DNA of 32,060 bases from [Haemophilus] ducreyi (GCF_900109315.1 NZ_FOJC01000011.1:1-32060), one strand, 5' to 3'. Counted from the stretch's first letter, positions 8,886-17,734 are shown. Numbers and translations are program-made. The notes: generated from the sequence alone by a model not told the origin.

Positions 8886-10508
8886 ATGAATTCAAATCGT
8901 AGTTTATTGGTAATGGGCTTGCTATTAGTTTCATTCCTGATTTTCACTCAGTGGCAACAGGATTTTAACCCTGAAATTCAGGCACAGAAGCAGGCTCAAC
9001 AACAAGCTCAGCAACAATCAAGTGATGTCCCGCACGCAACTAACACTGCGAACGCGATCACAGAACATATGACAAAAGGTAAAACAATTACCGTAGAAAG
9101 TGATGTTTTACGGTTAGTCATTGATACTTTAGGTGGAGATGTAATTGAATCCGATTTATTAGCGCATAAAGCAAGCTTAGATTCTACTGATCCACTCAAA
9201 TTATTAACGACCGAAGGGCTAATTTATACTGCTCAAAGTGGCTTAGTCGGCAAAAATGGCATTGATACGCACACTGGTCGTGCACCATATCAGGTTACAC
9301 AAGATCACTTTACGTTAGCCAAAGGTCAAAATGAAATTGTTGTACCTATGACTTTTGAACAAGATGGTGTGATATATACCAAAACTTTCACACTAAAACG
9401 TGGTAGTTATGATGTTGCGGTAAGTTTCGATATTCAAAATAACAGTGCGAACACTATTGAAGTCCAACCTTACGGTCAAATTAAACATTCATTACTGGAT
9501 AGTTCTGGTAACCTTGCAATGCCAACCTATACCGGCGGTGCCTATTCTTCTTCTGAAACAAACTATAAAAAATATAGTTTTGATGAGATGACAAAAGCAA
9601 ATTTAAATATTGATACTAAAGGTGGCTGGGTCTCTCTATTACAACATTATTTTGTTTCTGCTTGGGTGCCAAATCAAGAGGCAAGCAATACCCTTTACTC
9701 TCGCACCCATAATGGCGTTGCCACTATTGGTTATCGCGGTCCGATTACCACAGTAACACCGAATACAAAAACGACTATTACTAGCCAATTATGGACCGGT
9801 CCAAAAGATCAAAAAGAAATGGCACAAGCGGCTACTCACTTAGAGTTAACCGTAGATTATGGTTGGGCATGGTTTATTGCTAAGCCGTTATTCTGGTTGC
9901 TTACTTTTATCCACAGTATTATCGGCAACTGGGGATTAGCCATTATGGGGGTTACCCTTGTAGTAAAAAGTTTGCTCTATCCGCTCACTAAAGCACAATA
10001 TACTTCAATGGCAAAAATGCGTATGTTACAGCCAAAATTGCAAGAACTACGCGAACGTTATGGCGACGATCGCCAACAAATGAGCCAAGAAATGATGAAG
10101 TTATATAAACAAGAAAAGGTCAATCCAATGGGTGGTTGCTTACCGCTTATACTACAGATGCCTATCTTCATCGCTTTATATTGGACATTTATGGAAGCGG
10201 TTGAATTACGCCACGCGCCATTCTTTGGTTGGATTCAAGACTTATCAGAACAAGATCCTTATTATATTTTCCCAGTATTAATGGGATTATCCATGTTCTT
10301 ATTGCAAAAAATGTCGCCAACTGCGGTAGCCGATCCAACACAGCTAAAAGTGATGACCTTTATGCCGGTTATCTTTACCGTCTTCTTCTTATGGTTCCCA
10401 TCAGGACTCGTCCTTTATTGGTTAACCTCTAACTGTATTACTATTGTACAACAATGGCTTATCTACCGTAACCTTGAGAAAAAAGGTTTACATACTCGTA
10501 AGAAATAA
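8886..10508 (+). CDS. yidC: Membrane protein insertase YidC
   Basis: YidC inserts and folds inner-membrane proteins, alone or with SecYEG. The protein has 540 residues (E. coli 548). A first transmembrane segment at about residues 5-22 is followed by a Gln-rich linker and the large periplasmic beta domain (about 55-335). The conserved insertase core follows with five membrane segments, including [21 protein letters not shown], the cytoplasmic coiled hairpin [14 protein letters not shown], and [18 protein letters not shown]. The C-terminus is basic ([11 protein letters not shown]). AAGAG lies upstream of ATG 8886. mnmE follows, as in many gamma-proteobacteria, but the usual upstream rpmH-rnpA-yidD are absent and the thioesterase gene stands there instead. 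Confidence 0.97.
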   Translation: MNSNRSLLVMGLLLVSFLIFTQWQQDFNPEIQAQKQAQQQAQQQSSDVPHATNTANAITEHMTKGKTITVESDVLRLVIDTLGGDVIESDLLAHKASLDSTDPLKLLTTEGLIYTAQSGLVGKNGIDTHTGRAPYQVTQDHFTLAKGQNEIVVPMTFEQDGVIYTKTFTLKRGSYDVAVSFDIQNNSANTIEVQPYGQIKHSLLDSSGNLAMPTYTGGAYSSSETNYKKYSFDEMTKANLNIDTKGGWVSLLQHYFVSAWVPNQEASNTLYSRTHNGVATIGYRGPITTVTPNTKTTITSQLWTGPKDQKEMAQAATHLELTVDYGWAWFIAKPLFWLLTFIHSIIGNWGLAIMGVTLVVKSLLYPLTKAQYTSMAKMRMLQPKLQELRERYGDDRQQMSQEMMKLYKQEKVNPMGGCLPLILQMPIFIALYWTFMEAVELRHAPFFGWIQDLSEQDPYYIFPVLMGLSMFLLQKMSPTAVADPTQLKVMTFMPVIFTVFFLWFPSGLVLYWLTSNCITIVQQWLIYRNLEKKGLHTRKK

Positions 10509-10529
10509 AGCTGAGTTTTAAGCTATCAA

Positions 10530-10556
10530 GCACCGTTAGCCATACGGTGCTTTTTT
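10530..10556 (+). terminator. Rho-independent terminator of yidC
   Basis: GCACCGT (10530-10536) pairs with ACGGTGC (10544-10550), extendable by AA/TT, and is followed by TTTTTTA. It lies 22 bases after the yidC stop, so mnmE likely has its own promoter. Confidence 0.9.
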
Positions 10557-10659
10557 ATTTTTATGCTATGATAACTCAATACCAAGCGGTCTATAATTAG
10601 TAATATCGGGTAAAAAACTAGCCAAACAAACGGCTTCTTTAACTCATCAAGGATACCAA

Positions 10660-12018
10660 ATGAAAGAAACAATTGTGGCACAAGCCACACCCATTGGACG
10701 AGGTGGAGTCGGTATTTTAAGGGTATCGGGTCCACTTGCTCAACAAGTCGCCCAAGAGATACTAGGCAAAACATTAACACCACGATTAGCCCACTATTTA
10801 CCATTCAAAGATAACGATGGCGAGATATTAGATCAAGGCATTGCCTTATTTTTTAAAGCTCCTAATTCCTTCACAGGTGAAGATGTTTTAGAGCTACAAG
10901 GACACGGCGGCCAAGTTATTTTAGATCTGTTACTGAAACGTATTTTGACGATCAACGGCATACGAATTGCCCGTGCCGGTGAGTTCTCTGAGCAAGCCTT
11001 TTTAAATGATAAACTCGATTTAGCACAAGCAGAAGCAATTGCAGATTTAATCGATGCCACCAGCGAACAAGCGGCCCGTTCCGCGTTAAAATCGCTACAA
11101 GGTGAATTTTCCAACAAAATCAATCAGCTTGTTGATCAAGTGATTTATTTACGCACTTATGTAGAAGCTGCGATTGATTTCCCTGATGAAGAAATTGATT
11201 TTTTAGCTGATGGTAAAATTGAGCGACATTTAAACGATATTATCCACCAATTAGCAGCCGTACGCCAAGAAGCAAAACAAGGCTCGATTTTACGTGAGGG
11301 AATGAAAGCGGTTATTGCTGGGCGTCCAAATGCAGGTAAATCAAGTTTATTAAATGCATTAGCGGGCAGAGAAGCGGCTATCGTAACCAACATTGCTGGC
11401 ACAACACGTGATGTATTACATGAACATATTCATTTAGATGGAATGCCATTGCATATTATTGATACAGCGGGTTTGCGTGAAGCAAGTGATGAAGTTGAAA
11501 AAATCGGGATTCAACGAGCGTGGAATGAAATTGCTGCTGCCGATCACGTTTTATTAATGATTGATAGCACAGAACAGTCCGCTTATGCATTTAAAACAGA
11601 ATGGGCAGAATTCCTCGCTAAATTACCACCCAAAATGCCGATTACGATTATCCGCAATAAAGTCGATTTATCCGGGGAACCGGAAGGTTTAACACAGCTC
11701 GACGGATTCACTCTGATTCGTTTATCGGCACAAACCAAAATTGGCGTAGATGTATTACGTGAACATTTAAAAACCTCAATGGGCTATCAAAGTTCAACTG
11801 AAGGAGGGTTCCTTGCTCGACGTCGGCATTTACAAGCATTAGAAACAGCCGCTAAACATTTAACGCAAGGTCATATTCAACTGACACAATTTTTTGCTGG
11901 TGAACTACTAGCGGAAGAATTACGTCTAGTACAAAATGCATTAAGTGAAATTACGGGACAATTTACTTCTGATGATTTACTTGGCAATATTTTTAGCTCA
12001 TTTTGCATTGGTAAATAA
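10660..12018 (+). CDS. mnmE: tRNA uridine-5-carboxymethylaminomethyl modification GTPase MnmE
   Basis: MnmE (TrmE) works with MnmG to make the 5-carboxymethylaminomethyl group on wobble U34 of certain tRNAs. The protein has 452 residues (E. coli 454). The N-terminal folate-binding domain begins [20 protein letters not shown] helical domain surrounds the G domain: P-loop GRPNAGKSS at 221-229, the G2 region TTRD, DTAG at 268-271 and NKVD at 333-336. The C-terminus is the family-defining CIGK with the catalytic Cys449. AAGGA lies 8 bases before the ATG. It is complete and undamaged. Confidence 0.97.
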   Translation: MKETIVAQATPIGRGGVGILRVSGPLAQQVAQEILGKTLTPRLAHYLPFKDNDGEILDQGIALFFKAPNSFTGEDVLELQGHGGQVILDLLLKRILTINGIRIARAGEFSEQAFLNDKLDLAQAEAIADLIDATSEQAARSALKSLQGEFSNKINQLVDQVIYLRTYVEAAIDFPDEEIDFLADGKIERHLNDIIHQLAAVRQEAKQGSILREGMKAVIAGRPNAGKSSLLNALAGREAAIVTNIAGTTRDVLHEHIHLDGMPLHIIDTAGLREASDEVEKIGIQRAWNEIAAADHVLLMIDSTEQSAYAFKTEWAEFLAKLPPKMPITIIRNKVDLSGEPEGLTQLDGFTLIRLSAQTKIGVDVLREHLKTSMGYQSSTEGGFLARRRHLQALETAAKHLTQGHIQLTQFFAGELLAEELRLVQNALSEITGQFTSDDLLGNIFSSFCIGK

Positions 12019-12047
12019 CCGCTTACTTGCTAGCTAAAATAAGCGGT
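12018..12047. terminator. Uptake-signal inverted pair after mnmE
   Basis: ACCGCTTA (12018-12025) and TAAGCGGT (12040-12047) make an 8-bp stem with a 14-base loop, starting on the last base of the mnmE stop codon. It separates convergent mnmE and the chuY-like gene. The T-run is poor, so confidence as a terminator is moderate. Confidence 0.5.
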
Positions 12048-12107
12048 CTAATTAAGCTCAATCTTAGCAAAAGATTACGCTAACTAGACCACCTATGCTA
12101 ATACCGT

Positions 12108-12707
12108 TTATTGTGTTACCGAGAAAATCTGATGCTGAACATCATTTCGATCTAATATACTTAATACCGCATTCGCCAAAGCCTTACGGCTCATATAACG
12201 TTCAGGTAATTGTTTTGTATCACTTAGCGTAAAAGTATCGCCTTGTTCGGTATTTAACCCACATGGGCGTAAAATCGTCCAATTTAACCCGCTTGCACGT
12301 AATACCTCTTCTGCGACTGTTTTTTCTGCTAATGCTTCACCTAAAAATTGCTTGACTGAAGCAGGCAATTCATCAAATTGTTCACCACAGCCCATACTGG
12401 TCACAAAAATAAAGCGAGCGGTTGGTGCGCATTTTTTAATAGCATTGATAATATTGATATTACCCGTGGCATCACTACGTACACCGTCTTTTTTACCACC
12501 AATAAAACTAATCACTACACGTGGTTTAGTCTGAGTGATCACCGCTTCACATTCGGCTTGGTTCATTACATCGGCAATGACTGTTTGCCGTTCACTAAAA
12601 AAGGGATCTTCCGAGGGCTGGCGTAATACGGAAACAATTTGCCGTCCAACCGCTTGTGTCAGTAACTGACGACCCGCTAAGCCATTTGCTCCAAATAGTA
12701 AAACCAT
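12108..12707 (-). CDS. NAD(P)-binding anaerobilin reductase-like protein (ChuY-like)
   Basis: A small Rossmann-fold protein of 199 residues of the atypical short-chain dehydrogenase (NAD(P)H-binding) type. The dinucleotide motif is GANGLAG (G6xxG9xxG12), followed by VVISFIGG and the FVTSMGCG strand-turn. It lies directly after the ChuW-ChuX fusion gene: the fusion ends TAA, one T intervenes, then this ATG, with AAGGG upstream inside the fusion's last codons. In E. coli O157 the chuWXY genes encode a radical-SAM haem-opening enzyme, a haem carrier and ChuY, which reduces anaerobilin with NADPH. Gene order and fold therefore suggest ChuY function. The assignment rests mainly on context, because this fold is common to many reductases. 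Confidence 0.75.
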   Translation of the reverse strand: MVLLFGANGLAGRQLLTQAVGRQIVSVLRQPSEDPFFSERQTVIADVMNQAECEAVITQTKPRVVISFIGGKKDGVRSDATGNINIINAIKKCAPTARFIFVTSMGCGEQFDELPASVKQFLGEALAEKTVAEEVLRASGLNWTILRPCGLNTEQGDTFTLSDTKQLPERYMSRKALANAVLSILDRNDVQHQIFSVTQ

Positions 12708-12708
12708 A

Positions 12709-14523
12709 TTAGCCCTTAATTAATTGACGCATAAAATCAATTTGATTCTGACGTAAATTACGCTCTACATCACGGCCAACAAAGATTTTAAACATTGCAC
12801 CACCTTGATGATTGACAAAGTTTAATGACACGGTGTGTTTACCCATAAATGGACGTTCAAGCAAATAAATAGCCGCACAATTTTCATAACGTAAATGACC
12901 ATGTACACCGCCTTCATGGGTATGATCAAAATTATAAACACCACGCCCAATTTGACCGCTTGGTAATTTACCAGTCACTTCTACTATAGCATCTGCCGTA
13001 TGTGCAATAAATGTTACCGCATCTTCTAACGTGGCTAATGCCTGCATAATTTCAACAAAACGGCTACCGTCTGTTTTTGTGATCATTTCTTGTGGTAAAC
13101 AGCTAATTACTTCTTCAAAGCTACATTGCTTCATACCTGCTACCATCTCTAAAATTTGGCCTGGATTTTCTGCAAGTGATTGACGTAATTCTGCTAATTG
13201 TTGTTCGCTTAATTTAACCATTTTATGTTCCTTTTCATCGTGTGTTGGTAAAGTGAGCATTAATTTACGAATTAATGTAGGTGACCAATAACGCCCACTT
13301 ATATTTAAGCATGCAATGCCATTAGCATCAATGTTTAATAGTGATAATTGTTGCCATTGCATTAACAATTTCATCGCTTTGGAGTTATCTCTAAATAATT
13401 TAATATCCAGATAACCAAGCTCTAAATCATGTTGTACTATGCCTAATAATTGTTTATTTGGCCCTTGTTTACTTAAATAAGACAACGCTTTTTTATCTGC
13501 TGGCGTATCTAAATAGGTTTGTAAAGTCGTATCGACTTGAAAACTATAACCACCAAAATTACCGCCTGCTCCCGAGCCAAATGCCAAACACGGCATATTT
13601 GATTTAACTAAAGTATTATAACAATTTCGCTCGCCTCTACCTGGAAAAGCAAAGTGATTATTACTCACTTGTGTCCAACCCGCTTGTTGTAAATTTTCCA
13701 CCGCATAAGCATAATGTTGAGCTTGTACTTCAAAGCTAGCCGCCGGTGGTAATGTGCCGTGTTCAATCATTTTATTGATCGGCAAAAACGGATAATTATT
13801 AAATGCGTAAATATCCAAACCTGACAAAGGTAAACCACTGGCAACGTTAATATCATTTGCCCACACTTCATCCGTTTGATTCGGTAAGCCAAAAATTAAA
13901 TCCGCCACAATTACCGCATCTAATTCACATAACGCTTGTAAATAAGCATACGCTTCTTCACCGCTATGTTTACGGCCTAAACGTTTACGAATCGCAGAAT
14001 TAAATGTTTGTACCCCGATCGAAATGCGATTAACGCCGGCTTCAACGCAAGCACGTGCTTTTTCAATATCAAAATGACTAATACGGCCTTCTAAGGTAAA
14101 TTCACAATCTGTTGCAAGCGGTAAATATTGATAACACGCTTTAATTAAACGGACTAAATCTTCTGTCGCTAATGCCGTTGGCGTACCGCCACCAAAATAC
14201 ACCGCTTGAATCTTGCCATTTCCTTGGCGAATTGAAGCTTCGTAAGCAAGTTCTTCAATCAATTTATCGGTATAAACTTTACTATAGTCTTCTTTCCAAG
14301 CATTTCGATAAAAACCACAGAAAATACAATGACTAGCACAAAATGGGATATGAAAATAAGCTAAACCATCCTCTTTTAATACATTAATTGCCGCTTGTTG
14401 CCAACATTGTTGCCATTCTGCTTGAGGTATAGCTTCTCCCTCCCATACGGGCATTAAGGCTTGACGTTCAGGGAAGGCGTTGGGTTGTGCTTGAGTTGCT
14501 TTCCAAGGTATTGTTGTAATCAT
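12709..14523 (-). CDS. Fused anaerobic haem-degrading radical SAM enzyme ChuW (HutW) and haem carrier ChuX (HutX)
   Basis: A 604-residue protein with two domains normally encoded by separate genes. Residues 1 to about 430 are a HemN-like radical SAM enzyme of the ChuW/HutW type. It has the [4Fe-4S] motif CASHCIFC (Cys62, 66, 69), the SAM motif GGGTP (111-115), LEGR, GVQTFN and DLIFGLP. ChuW opens haem anaerobically to anaerobilin, releasing iron. Residues 435-604 are a complete ChuX/HutX haem-binding protein. His508 and His543 match the positions remembered as haem ligands His65 and His98 in E. coli ChuX, and the block ERPFMG to GAMFKIFVGRD is conserved. Met435 (ATG 13219-13221) is preceded by AAGGA with a 7-base spacer, so free ChuX might also be made. 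A ChuY-like gene follows immediately. An FNR-type promoter lies upstream. Confidence 0.88.
   Translation of the reverse strand: MITTIPWKATQAQPNAFPERQALMPVWEGEAIPQAEWQQCWQQAAINVLKEDGLAYFHIPFCASHCIFCGFYRNAWKEDYSKVYTDKLIEELAYEASIRQGNGKIQAVYFGGGTPTALATEDLVRLIKACYQYLPLATDCEFTLEGRISHFDIEKARACVEAGVNRISIGVQTFNSAIRKRLGRKHSGEEAYAYLQALCELDAVIVADLIFGLPNQTDEVWANDINVASGLPLSGLDIYAFNNYPFLPINKMIEHGTLPPAASFEVQAQHYAYAVENLQQAGWTQVSNNHFAFPGRGERNCYNTLVKSNMPCLAFGSGAGGNFGGYSFQVDTTLQTYLDTPADKKALSYLSKQGPNKQLLGIVQHDLELGYLDIKLFRDNSKAMKLLMQWQQLSLLNIDANGIACLNISGRYWSPTLIRKLMLTLPTHDEKEHKMVKLSEQQLAELRQSLAENPGQILEMVAGMKQCSFEEVISCLPQEMITKTDGSRFVEIMQALATLEDAVTFIAHTADAIVEVTGKLPSGQIGRGVYNFDHTHEGGVHGHLRYENCAAIYLLERPFMGKHTVSLNFVNHQGGAMFKIFVGRDVERNLRQNQIDFMRQLIKG
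13219..13233 (-). promoter_or_regulatory. Internal ribosome binding site and start codon for the ChuX domain
   Basis: Within the chuWX fusion, AAGGA (13233-13229) is followed by 7 bases and ATG (13221-13219), which begins MVKLSEQQ, the natural start of a ChuX protein. Initiation here would give a 170-residue free ChuX. It may be a relic of the ancestral gene boundary or still active; the sequence shows the site, not its use. Confidence 0.6.
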
Positions 14524-14553
14524 ATTCGCTCACTTACATTCTTCAAAAAGAGG

Positions 14554-14602
14554 AATTTACTTTATACCTAATTCATTTTTAACTGATATTGATTTTTATC
14601 AA
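14554..14602 (-). promoter_or_regulatory. FNR-activated (class II) promoter of the chuWX-chuY operon
   Basis: TTGATTTTTATCAA at 14589-14602 is a perfect match to the FNR consensus TTGAT-N4-ATCAA. On the minus strand a -10 element TATAAA occupies 14566-14561, predicting a start at about 14554. That puts the FNR box centre exactly 41.5 bases upstream, the class II activator position, where it replaces the -35 element. The chuW ATG is at 14523, with AGAGGAA nearby (14547-14553 region). Expression is thus predicted to rise without oxygen, which suits an oxygen-sensitive radical SAM enzyme. Confidence 0.8.
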
Positions 14603-14633
14603 CTTATGTTGAGTTAAGACAGGCTACCGCTAT

Positions 14634-15887
14634 TTAGTCAGTAATACACTTCTCATTTCGCCATAATTCAGTAAAATCTGACCGCCTCTTAATCAAATGG
14701 CTAGTTGCACCGTCCACCATAATTTCAACCGCTTGTGGTCGTGAATTATAAGTAGATGACATTGAAGCTCCATAGGCACCTGCTGAATATACCGCCAGTA
14801 AATCCCCTTCAGCAATGGCTAATATTCTTGCTTTACCTAAAAAATCAGCGGTTTCACAAATAGGGCCGACTACCTCATATTGTTGTTCAACTCGCTTTAA
14901 GGATTGATCCACTTCACTAATATGCATATACGCATCATATAATGCCGGCCGTAACAGATCATTCATACCCGTATCGACAATCGCAAAATGGCGATCTTCA
15001 TTGCTTTTAAGATATTCAACTTTGGTCACTAAAATACCCGCATCAGCAGTAATGGCACGCCCCGGCTCAAGAATAATCTCCAACTCCGGATAATGAGCAA
15101 ATTTAGCTAATAAAGCACGTACATATTCCGCCGGCTGAGGCGGTGTTTCAGTATGGTATACAACGCCTAAACCGCCACCTAAATCTAAATGACTTAAACG
15201 GATACCGTCGCGATAAAGTTGTTCAAGCAAGACAATTAAACGATCAGCCGCATCGAGAAAAGGTTGCAATTCCGTTAATTGTGAACCGATATGGCAATCC
15301 AAACCAACGACTTGAATATGAGGTAAACGACTAGCTAATTGATAAACCTCCCGCGCCTGCTGGACACTAATGCCAAATTTATTTTCTTTTAGACCGGTTG
15401 AAATATAAGGGTGAGTTCCCGCATCAACGTCAGGATTAACCCGTAACGAAATAGTCGCTATTTCGCCTAATTCGCCCGCGATTTGATTAATGCGATGCAA
15501 TTCTGCGACCGACTCAACATTAAAACAACGAATACCGACCGCTAACGCCCGGCGAATTTCTATATGTGATTTGGCAACACCTGAAAAAACGATTTTGGCT
15601 GGATCACCCCCTGCAGCTAATACGCGTTCTAATTCACCTTGAGAAACAATATCAAAACCTGAACCTAGTTTTGCCATAACATTTAAAACCGCCAAATTTG
15701 GGTTGGATTTAACCGCAAAACAAATTAAGTGAGGCCGATCACCAAAAGCTTCATCAAACGCGCGCCAACGCTGTTCTAAAGTCGCACGAGAATAGATATA
15801 TGCTGGTGTACCATATTGTGTCGCAAGCGCTTTCACTGCAACCTTTTCCGCAAAAAGCTGATGATATTTATAAGTAAAATGATTCAT
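14634..15887 (-). CDS. lysA: Diaminopimelate decarboxylase
   Basis: LysA decarboxylates meso-diaminopimelate to L-lysine, the last step of lysine synthesis, using PLP. The protein has 417 residues from ATG 15885-15887. The reading frame opens further upstream (to 15947), but homologues start close to MNHFTYKYHQLFAEKV, and GGA lies 6 bases before this ATG. It is an alanine-racemase-like TIM barrel with the PLP lysine in FAVKSNPN, followed by LDCHIGSQ, the phosphate-binding GGGLGV, EPGRAI, and the substrate-side Cys in GPICETADFL. lptM lies 100 bases upstream in the same direction, the usual neighbour of lysA or dapF in this group. Confidence 0.96.
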   Translation of the reverse strand: MNHFTYKYHQLFAEKVAVKALATQYGTPAYIYSRATLEQRWRAFDEAFGDRPHLICFAVKSNPNLAVLNVMAKLGSGFDIVSQGELERVLAAGGDPAKIVFSGVAKSHIEIRRALAVGIRCFNVESVAELHRINQIAGELGEIATISLRVNPDVDAGTHPYISTGLKENKFGISVQQAREVYQLASRLPHIQVVGLDCHIGSQLTELQPFLDAADRLIVLLEQLYRDGIRLSHLDLGGGLGVVYHTETPPQPAEYVRALLAKFAHYPELEIILEPGRAITADAGILVTKVEYLKSNEDRHFAIVDTGMNDLLRPALYDAYMHISEVDQSLKRVEQQYEVVGPICETADFLGKARILAIAEGDLLAVYSAGAYGASMSSTYNSRPQAVEIMVDGATSHLIKRRSDFTELWRNEKCITD

Positions 15888-15987
15888 AGCAAGTCCGTTT
15901 GATTTGATACTGCAAAAGTCCACAAAAAAGCGGTCATATTTTGTCACTATATTACAAATACCTGACCATTAATTGATTAAAACCTGA

Positions 15988-16086
15988 TCACGTTGTTTGC
16001 TCGGTTGGAAAATATAATGGACCTTTTACCGCACAGGCAGTTAAAGCAACACTTGCGAACAAAACAGTAAAAATAAATTTTTTCAT
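15988..16086 (-). CDS. lptM: LPS-assembly lipoprotein LptM (YifL)
   Basis: A tiny lipoprotein of 32 residues. It has a Lys-rich start MKKF, a hydrophobic core, the lipobox LTAC with Cys18, and then the LptM hallmark KGPLYFP right after the Cys. LptM binds the LptD-LptE translocon and helps LptD form its disulfides, so it supports LPS/LOS export to the outer membrane. AAAGG lies 5 bases before ATG 16084-16086, and the stop is TGA at 15988-15990. The mature peptide is only about 15 residues, far shorter than in E. coli (about 48). It retains just the conserved N-terminal motif. The lptM-lysA order is typical of relatives. Confidence 0.88.
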   Translation of the reverse strand: MKKFIFTVLFASVALTACAVKGPLYFPTEQTT

Positions 16087-16171
16087 AACAACCTTTATTA
16101 TTGATTAAGAAATCACATTAAAAAACCGATTCTATGCCACAAATAACAATCAATCCATTTATTTTGACAAC

Positions 16172-16200
16172 AAAAAAGCTATCTTAGACAGATAGCTTTT
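16172..16200 (-). terminator. Rho-independent terminator of the frd operon
   Basis: AAAAGCTATCT (16174-16184) and AGATAGCTTTT (16190-16200) form an 11-bp perfect stem with a 5-base loop. On the minus strand a T run follows. It lies 39 bases after the frdD stop and upstream of lptM. Confidence 0.92.
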
Positions 16201-16238
16201 GATTTATTACATTATAGTTTAAACCCTATAATTATGGG

Positions 16239-16583
16239 CTAAAGTGCAATCACCGCAAATAACACAACGATCGAGTAAAGTGTCGATAAACCATAAAATA
16301 GCCAACCCGATGCAGGTAAATGAATTTTGAGATCATGTAACCCGTGATGAACGCGGTGCATACCTGCCCACATCGGAAAAATGGTGACCGCTAGAATAAC
16401 TAATTTACCTAACCAAGTATGCGCAAACACAATGATATTATCCATCGGAATCAGCCCAAGCGGTAATAATATTCCTAAAATTAAAATTAACACCGGAAAA
16501 CAAATTGCACTAATAGTACCGCCTGCACTAAACATTAGCCATACAGGTGGCTCATTTGAACGCTTTGGATCTTGTTTGTTCAT
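16239..16583 (-). CDS. frdD: Fumarate reductase membrane anchor subunit D
   Basis: FrdD, 114 residues, has three predicted transmembrane helices (about 15-45, 58-80 and 92-114). With FrdC it anchors the FrdAB catalytic dimer to the inner membrane and forms the menaquinol sites. Recognisable FrdD stretches are [13 protein letters not shown] and the [13 protein letters not shown] block near residues 77-89. AGGAGAAGG precedes the ATG. It is the last gene of frdABCD, 9 bases after frdC. Confidence 0.94.
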   Translation of the reverse strand: MNKQDPKRSNEPPVWLMFSAGGTISAICFPVLILILGILLPLGLIPMDNIIVFAHTWLGKLVILAVTIFPMWAGMHRVHHGLHDLKIHLPASGWLFYGLSTLYSIVVLFAVIAL

Positions 16584-16592
16584 AACCTTCTC

Positions 16593-16979
16593 CTAAATAT
16601 AAACCAAAACTAATGCAAGCAAGCTAACTAAACCCGTTATTGCCCAAAGTGCATTTTTCAAGATATTTGGATTTAGTCGTTCGTTTTTAACCACAATCGT
16701 CAACACTTGTGGCGTCATTACATATAAAGTCGCTGCGTGATACAACAATCCAGCCAAGCTGATAATATTTAAAATAACCACGAGCGGGTTTTGTAAAAAA
16801 CTAATAAAGTTTTCAATATGCCGTCCACCAAGGCTAATCACACCATAAAGCAAGACTAAACAAAACCAAATAGTCGCAATACACGTCGCTTCACGTATCA
16901 TATACATTCTGTAGAAATCAAGTTTAGTCCACCAATTTGCTTTCATTTCTCGTACATATGCTTTGCGTTTCGTTGTCAT
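16593..16979 (-). CDS. frdC: Fumarate reductase membrane anchor subunit C
   Basis: FrdC, 128 residues, is the other hydrophobic anchor of quinol:fumarate reductase, with three predicted membrane helices. The N-terminal KRKAYVREMKANWWTKLDFY is typical. It has the YMIREATCIATIWF first helix and the LYHAATLYVMTPQ region, in which a His and Glu/Thr neighbourhood contributes to quinone binding in homologues. AGGAGG lies 5 bases before the ATG. It starts 8 bases after frdB. Confidence 0.94.
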   Translation of the reverse strand: MTTKRKAYVREMKANWWTKLDFYRMYMIREATCIATIWFCLVLLYGVISLGGRHIENFISFLQNPLVVILNIISLAGLLYHAATLYVMTPQVLTIVVKNERLNPNILKNALWAITGLVSLLALVLVYI

Positions 16980-16987
16980 ACTTCCTC

Positions 16988-17722
16988 CTAGCCTTTCGGT
17001 TTTAACATTGAGATCACGTAATCTTTGGCACTTTCTAATTTGCCTTGGTTAATCGCAGAAGCAGGCCCTACATGTTTTGGACACACTTCTGAACAATACC
17101 CCACGAAAGTACAACTCCAAACACCATTTTTTGAGTTAAGCAGTTTCATTCTTTGCTCAACGCCATTATCACGATTATCTAAGTTATAACGGTGCGCTAA
17201 AGTGATTGCAGCAGGACCAATAAACTCTGGATTCAAACCAAATTGCGGGCAAGCGGCATAACATAAGCCACAATTAATACACATTGAAAATTGACGGTAT
17301 TTTTCTAATTGCGCCGGAGTTTGTTTAGCGCGCTGACCTTCCGGTGTTTTATTATCAATCACGTAAGGCTTAATCGCTTCAATTGAGTCAATAAAATGGC
17401 TTAAATCAACCACTAAATCACGCTCAATTGGGAAGTTAGCTAACGGTTCAATCCGCATAAAACCACTATAGTCACGTAAGAATGTTTTACACGCTAATTT
17501 AGGTTTGCCATTTACCATCATACCGCAAGATCCACAAATTGCCATTCGACAAGACCAACGATAAGAAAGCTCTGGCTCAAGTTCATCTTTAATATAACCA
17601 AGCGCATCTAATAATGACGTTTGGCTATCAAAAGGTACTTCATATTTATCTAAATGTGGTTCGCAATCTATTTCTGGATTATAACGAAGCACTTCAATAG
17701 TCATTTTACTTAAAGTTGCCAT
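16988..17722 (-). CDS. frdB: Fumarate reductase iron-sulfur subunit
   Basis: FrdB carries electrons from menaquinol to the flavin in FrdA. The 244-residue protein equals E. coli FrdB in length. The [2Fe-2S] ligands lie in [10 protein letters not shown] and the following KLAC. The [4Fe-4S] and [3Fe-4S] clusters use [14 protein letters not shown] and CSEVCPKHV plus an intervening Cys. Its start lies 12 bases after the frdA stop, so the four genes form one operon. The gene itself is intact, although the frameshift in the preceding frdA could reduce its translation or mRNA level by polarity. Confidence 0.96.
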   Translation of the reverse strand: MATLSKMTIEVLRYNPEIDCEPHLDKYEVPFDSQTSLLDALGYIKDELEPELSYRWSCRMAICGSCGMMVNGKPKLACKTFLRDYSGFMRIEPLANFPIERDLVVDLSHFIDSIEAIKPYVIDNKTPEGQRAKQTPAQLEKYRQFSMCINCGLCYAACPQFGLNPEFIGPAAITLAHRYNLDNRDNGVEQRMKLLNSKNGVWSCTFVGYCSEVCPKHVGPASAINQGKLESAKDYVISMLKPKG

Positions 17723-17734
17723 TTTATTGCTCTC

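Noticed and set aside
10526-10804. 92-codon minus-strand frame over the yidC terminator and mnmE start
   Set aside because: It overlaps the terminator and the conserved MnmE N-terminus on the other strand and looks like a shadow frame.
16087-16171. Lysine riboswitch for lysA
   Set aside because: The leader before lptM-lysA is short and holds only the frd terminator nearby; no room or pattern for the large lysine aptamer.
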